The notes beneath the pieces were generated by a model. The model made no database searches and was not told the origin of the DNA. It was given only the letters and a program-made list of their open reading frames with translations. A stretch of DNA of 36,501 bases. Origin: Saprospiraceae bacterium. GTDB lineage: Bacteria > Bacteroidota > Bacteroidia > Chitinophagales > Saprospiraceae. How positions within the stretch are numbered: the stretch's first letter is position 1; the number at the start of each line of letters is the position of its first letter. The position numbers were made by a program, and so were the translations under genes. Below, piece by piece: positions 34,954 to 36,501 of this stretch. The DNA lies in the NCBI GenBank assembly GCA_020847915.1, contig JADLBE010000106.1:1-36501 (forward strand), given 5' to 3'.

Positions 34954-35047
34954 AAATAACCACATTAGGCACATGAGAATACTAAGGCACATTAGAGTTG
35001 ATCTTCTAATGTGCCTTAGTATTCTCATGTGCCTAATGTGGTTATTT
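34954..35047. repeat. Long palindromic hairpin repeat, copy 2 (perfect)
   Basis: The 43-nt arms 34954-34996 and 35005-35047 are perfectly complementary, with an 8-nt loop. Direct copies AGGCACATGAGA (34967-34978) and AGGCACATTAGA (34985-34996) lie 18 nt apart, as in copy 1. It lies between two convergent stops: the FAD-oxidase stop is 14 nt upstream and the last base of the right arm is the final base of the corA stop codon. This position suits a bidirectional terminator. Confidence 0.93.
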
Positions 35048-36111
35048 CAAAGCCACTTTTTCACCTTAAAATACGCCATCATACCGACCATAAGACAGCC
35101 CATAATGCCCAAAACGATGAAATAGCCGTTGGGTTGGCGGAGTTCGGGCATGTTGTCGAAGTTCATACCGTAGATGCCTACTATAAACGTAAGCGGGATA
35201 AAAATCGTACTGATGACCGTGAGCAGGCGCATGCTGTGGTTGAGGCGATTGGAAGCTTCGGCGTGGAAAAGCGCTTCGATGCCTGCCAGGATCTCGCGTT
35301 CGTTGTCGACACCGTCGATGAGTTGGGCGACGTGGTCCACGACGTCGCGCAGGTAGAGCCGGTTGGCGTCGTCGATGAGTTCGCTGTCGGTGCGGTAAAA
35401 ACGGGTGACCGCATCGCGCAGGGGGAGCAGGCGTTGCCGGAGTTGGTTGACGACACGTTTAAGTTCAAAGATGCGGGCTTTGCTCACCGGGTTGGCGCCG
35501 TTGGTGTGCAAATTTTCTTCCAGCTGGCCGAGATGGTTTTCGATGTCGTCGAGCACGAGGTAATAGCCGTCTACGATGTTGTCGACGAGGGAGTAGGCGA
35601 GGTAGTCGGAACTTTTTTTGCGAAGCCGTCCGATGCTTTCGCTGCAACGGTTGCGAATGAAGGCGAAGGTATCGTCGGGGTCTTCCTGAAAGGAGAGTAC
35701 AAATCTGTTGCCTACAAAGATGGAGACTTGTTCGGCGATGATTTCGAGGTTGTCATGGTCGAACCGGAGGTTGGGCAAGGAGAAGAACAAACCGTTTTCG
35801 TATTCGTCTAGTTTGGCGCGTTGTCCGGTGTTGAGCACATCTTCGAGTGCGAGGGGGTGTATGGTGAATTCGTGTCCGATTTTTTCGATGAGCGTGGTGT
35901 CTGTGAGTCCGCGAACATCGATCCAGCGAACGAATTCTTTGTGTTGTAGGAGAAAAGCGTCGTCGAAACCGTTGATTTCTGTGTAATCAATTTCGTTGTA
36001 AGCAATCGTGAGTACATGCGCGGGGTGAGCATCGCGGTCGCCTGTGTAGACGAGGGTTCCGGGGGGGAGGCCACGTTTGCGCAGTTTGGTTTTTTGTTTT
36101 TTCTTACCCAT
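35047..36111 (-). CDS. corA: CorA-family divalent-cation (Mg2+/Co2+) channel
   Basis: The 354-residue inner-membrane transporter forms homopentamers. The N-terminus is very basic (MGKKKQKTKLRKRG). A long cytoplasmic alpha/beta and coiled-coil domain includes WIDVRGL, LEDVLNTGQRAKLDEY and long helices (about 185-280). Two C-terminal membrane helices follow, and the signature G315-M316-N317 (IYGMNFDNMPEL) ends the first. A basic tail (FKVKKWL) ends it, as in CorA. The stop codon overlaps the foot of a palindromic hairpin. The promoter -7 box ends only 4 nt before this ATG, so either the mRNA is leaderless or the true start lies elsewhere. Confidence 0.95.
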   Translation of the reverse strand: MGKKKQKTKLRKRGLPPGTLVYTGDRDAHPAHVLTIAYNEIDYTEINGFDDAFLLQHKEFVRWIDVRGLTDTTLIEKIGHEFTIHPLALEDVLNTGQRAKLDEYENGLFFSLPNLRFDHDNLEIIAEQVSIFVGNRFVLSFQEDPDDTFAFIRNRCSESIGRLRKKSSDYLAYSLVDNIVDGYYLVLDDIENHLGQLEENLHTNGANPVSKARIFELKRVVNQLRQRLLPLRDAVTRFYRTDSELIDDANRLYLRDVVDHVAQLIDGVDNEREILAGIEALFHAEASNRLNHSMRLLTVISTIFIPLTFIVGIYGMNFDNMPELRQPNGYFIVLGIMGCLMVGMMAYFKVKKWL

Positions 36112-36115
36112 GTGG

Positions 36116-36146
36116 CAAATATAAGTTGCCTTAACGCTGAAACAAA
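36116..36146 (-). promoter_or_regulatory. corA promoter, perfect Bacteroidota consensus, abutting the start codon
   Basis: Read on the - strand: TTTG (36146-36143), a 19-nt spacer, and TATATTTG (36123-36116). This is exactly TTTG-N19-TAnnTTTG. Only CCAC separates the -7 box from the ATG at 36111. Because transcription starts about 4-7 nt after the box in Bacteroidota, the transcript should begin at or within a few bases of the start codon. Confidence 0.8.
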
Positions 36147-36216
36147 AAAAAAGGGTTTGCGTAAAACCAAGATCAGCCTGCCGTTAAGGATGAAAGCATA
36201 TTGTTACGTGCACTTT

Positions 36217-36247
36217 TTTGTGATTGACAAAAAATACCTTAAATTTG
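36217..36247 (+). promoter_or_regulatory. Perfect Bacteroidota promoter, + strand, reading out of the window
   Basis: TTTG at 36217-36220, a 19-nt spacer and TAAATTTG at 36240-36247, exactly TTTG-N19-TAnnTTTG. It is divergent from corA. The start would be near 36253, and the target lies beyond 36501. Confidence 0.75.
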
Positions 36248-36409
36248 GTACGGTTTTTGGCTTGTTGTAATGTGTTTGTGACCTTAAAGTGTTACGTTAA
36301 GGTGCCTAAATGAATAAAATGTAACTTCCTTCAGGCATCAATTTTTCATTTAAGTGTTTGACAAACAATGCAATAAGCTTTAAAAGTAATTTTTGGTGTG
36401 TAAAATTTA

Positions 36410-36442
36410 TTTGATTGGTTCGCAAAAATCAACGTAAACTTG
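36410..36442 (+). promoter_or_regulatory. Second + strand promoter candidate near the right edge
   Basis: TTTG (36410-36413), a 21-nt spacer and TAAACTTG (36435-36442), one mismatch to TAnnTTTG. It may be the main or alternative promoter for the same unseen gene. Confidence 0.5.
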
Positions 36443-36501
36443 CACCTTACTTTATCATCCTTTAATCCATCCCTTTGGTTGATTTTACCTGGTTTCCGGT
36501 C

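Larger units (their letters stand above)
36112..36501. other. 390-nt AT-rich promoter region at the right edge
   Basis: No gene is supported. It holds the - strand corA promoter (36116-36146) and two + strand promoter candidates (36217-36247 and 36410-36442) aimed at a gene beyond the window. No long repeat was seen. Confidence 0.7.

Noticed and set aside
36016..36270. + strand 84-codon ORF over the corA start
   Set aside because: Antisense to corA and its promoter; low-complexity Lys-rich C-terminal half.

Overview
This window looks like chromosomal DNA of a Bacteroidota bacterium. I infer Saprospiria or a near relative. The evidence is a Bacteroidota-type division and cell-wall (dcw) cluster, several proteins with type IX secretion (T9SS) C-terminal domains, a CHU_C-type gliding-motility C-terminus at the left edge, and a combined dockerin-like and cohesin-like secreted protein. 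Promoters of the Bacteroidota form TTTG-N19-TAnnTTTG also occur, three of them with perfect matches. No species-level assignment can be made from sequence alone. I saw no tRNA, rRNA or CRISPR array.

Layout. 1-182: end of a T9SS surface protein. 183-633: repeat-rich gap with the candidate MraZ operator and promoter. 634-17429: the dcw cluster, all on the + strand: mraZ, rsmH, a DUF4377-like lipoprotein, ftsL, ftsI with a PASTA domain, murE, mraY, murD, ftsW, murG, murC, ftsQ, ftsA, ftsZ. murB, murF and ddl are absent here. The cluster covers 16S rRNA methylation, the peptidoglycan precursor steps MurC, MurD and MurE, lipid I and lipid II synthesis (MraY, MurG), septal polymerisation (FtsW, FtsI) and the Z-ring (FtsA, FtsZ, FtsQ, FtsL). 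A strong intrinsic terminator follows ftsZ. A separate, perfect-consensus promoter lies before ftsA.

17430-27570 is an accessory surface and secretion region: a secreted clan GH-A glycoside hydrolase on the - strand, a 933-residue beta-helix/SprB/T9SS protein with an AT-rich core, a dockerin-like/cohesin-like T9SS protein, a DinB-like protein, a TonB-dependent receptor and a secreted protein of unknown function. 27571-30080 carries the densest repeats: a 347-bp MITE-like inverted repeat, flanking clusters of small hairpins, an amidase gene, and a second inverted repeat of about 300 bp made of GGATTG-rich arms. 30081-36111 holds icd, an outer-membrane beta-barrel gene overlapping waaA, a GlcD-type FAD-linked oxidase and corA. 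The right end is an AT-rich gap with good promoters on both strands.

The most unusual signal is the non-coding DNA. It contains: (i) a 43-46 bp palindrome in two copies with compensatory base changes; (ii) heptanucleotide tandem arrays with different unit sequences, two of which end 2-4 nt before start codons (ftsL, murG); (iii) a family of GC-stem hairpins whose loops are always TTYA or TRAA; (iv) two large inverted-repeat elements. I do not see a complete new defence or enzymatic system in this window. The repeat ecology and a few regulatory arrangements are the best leads.
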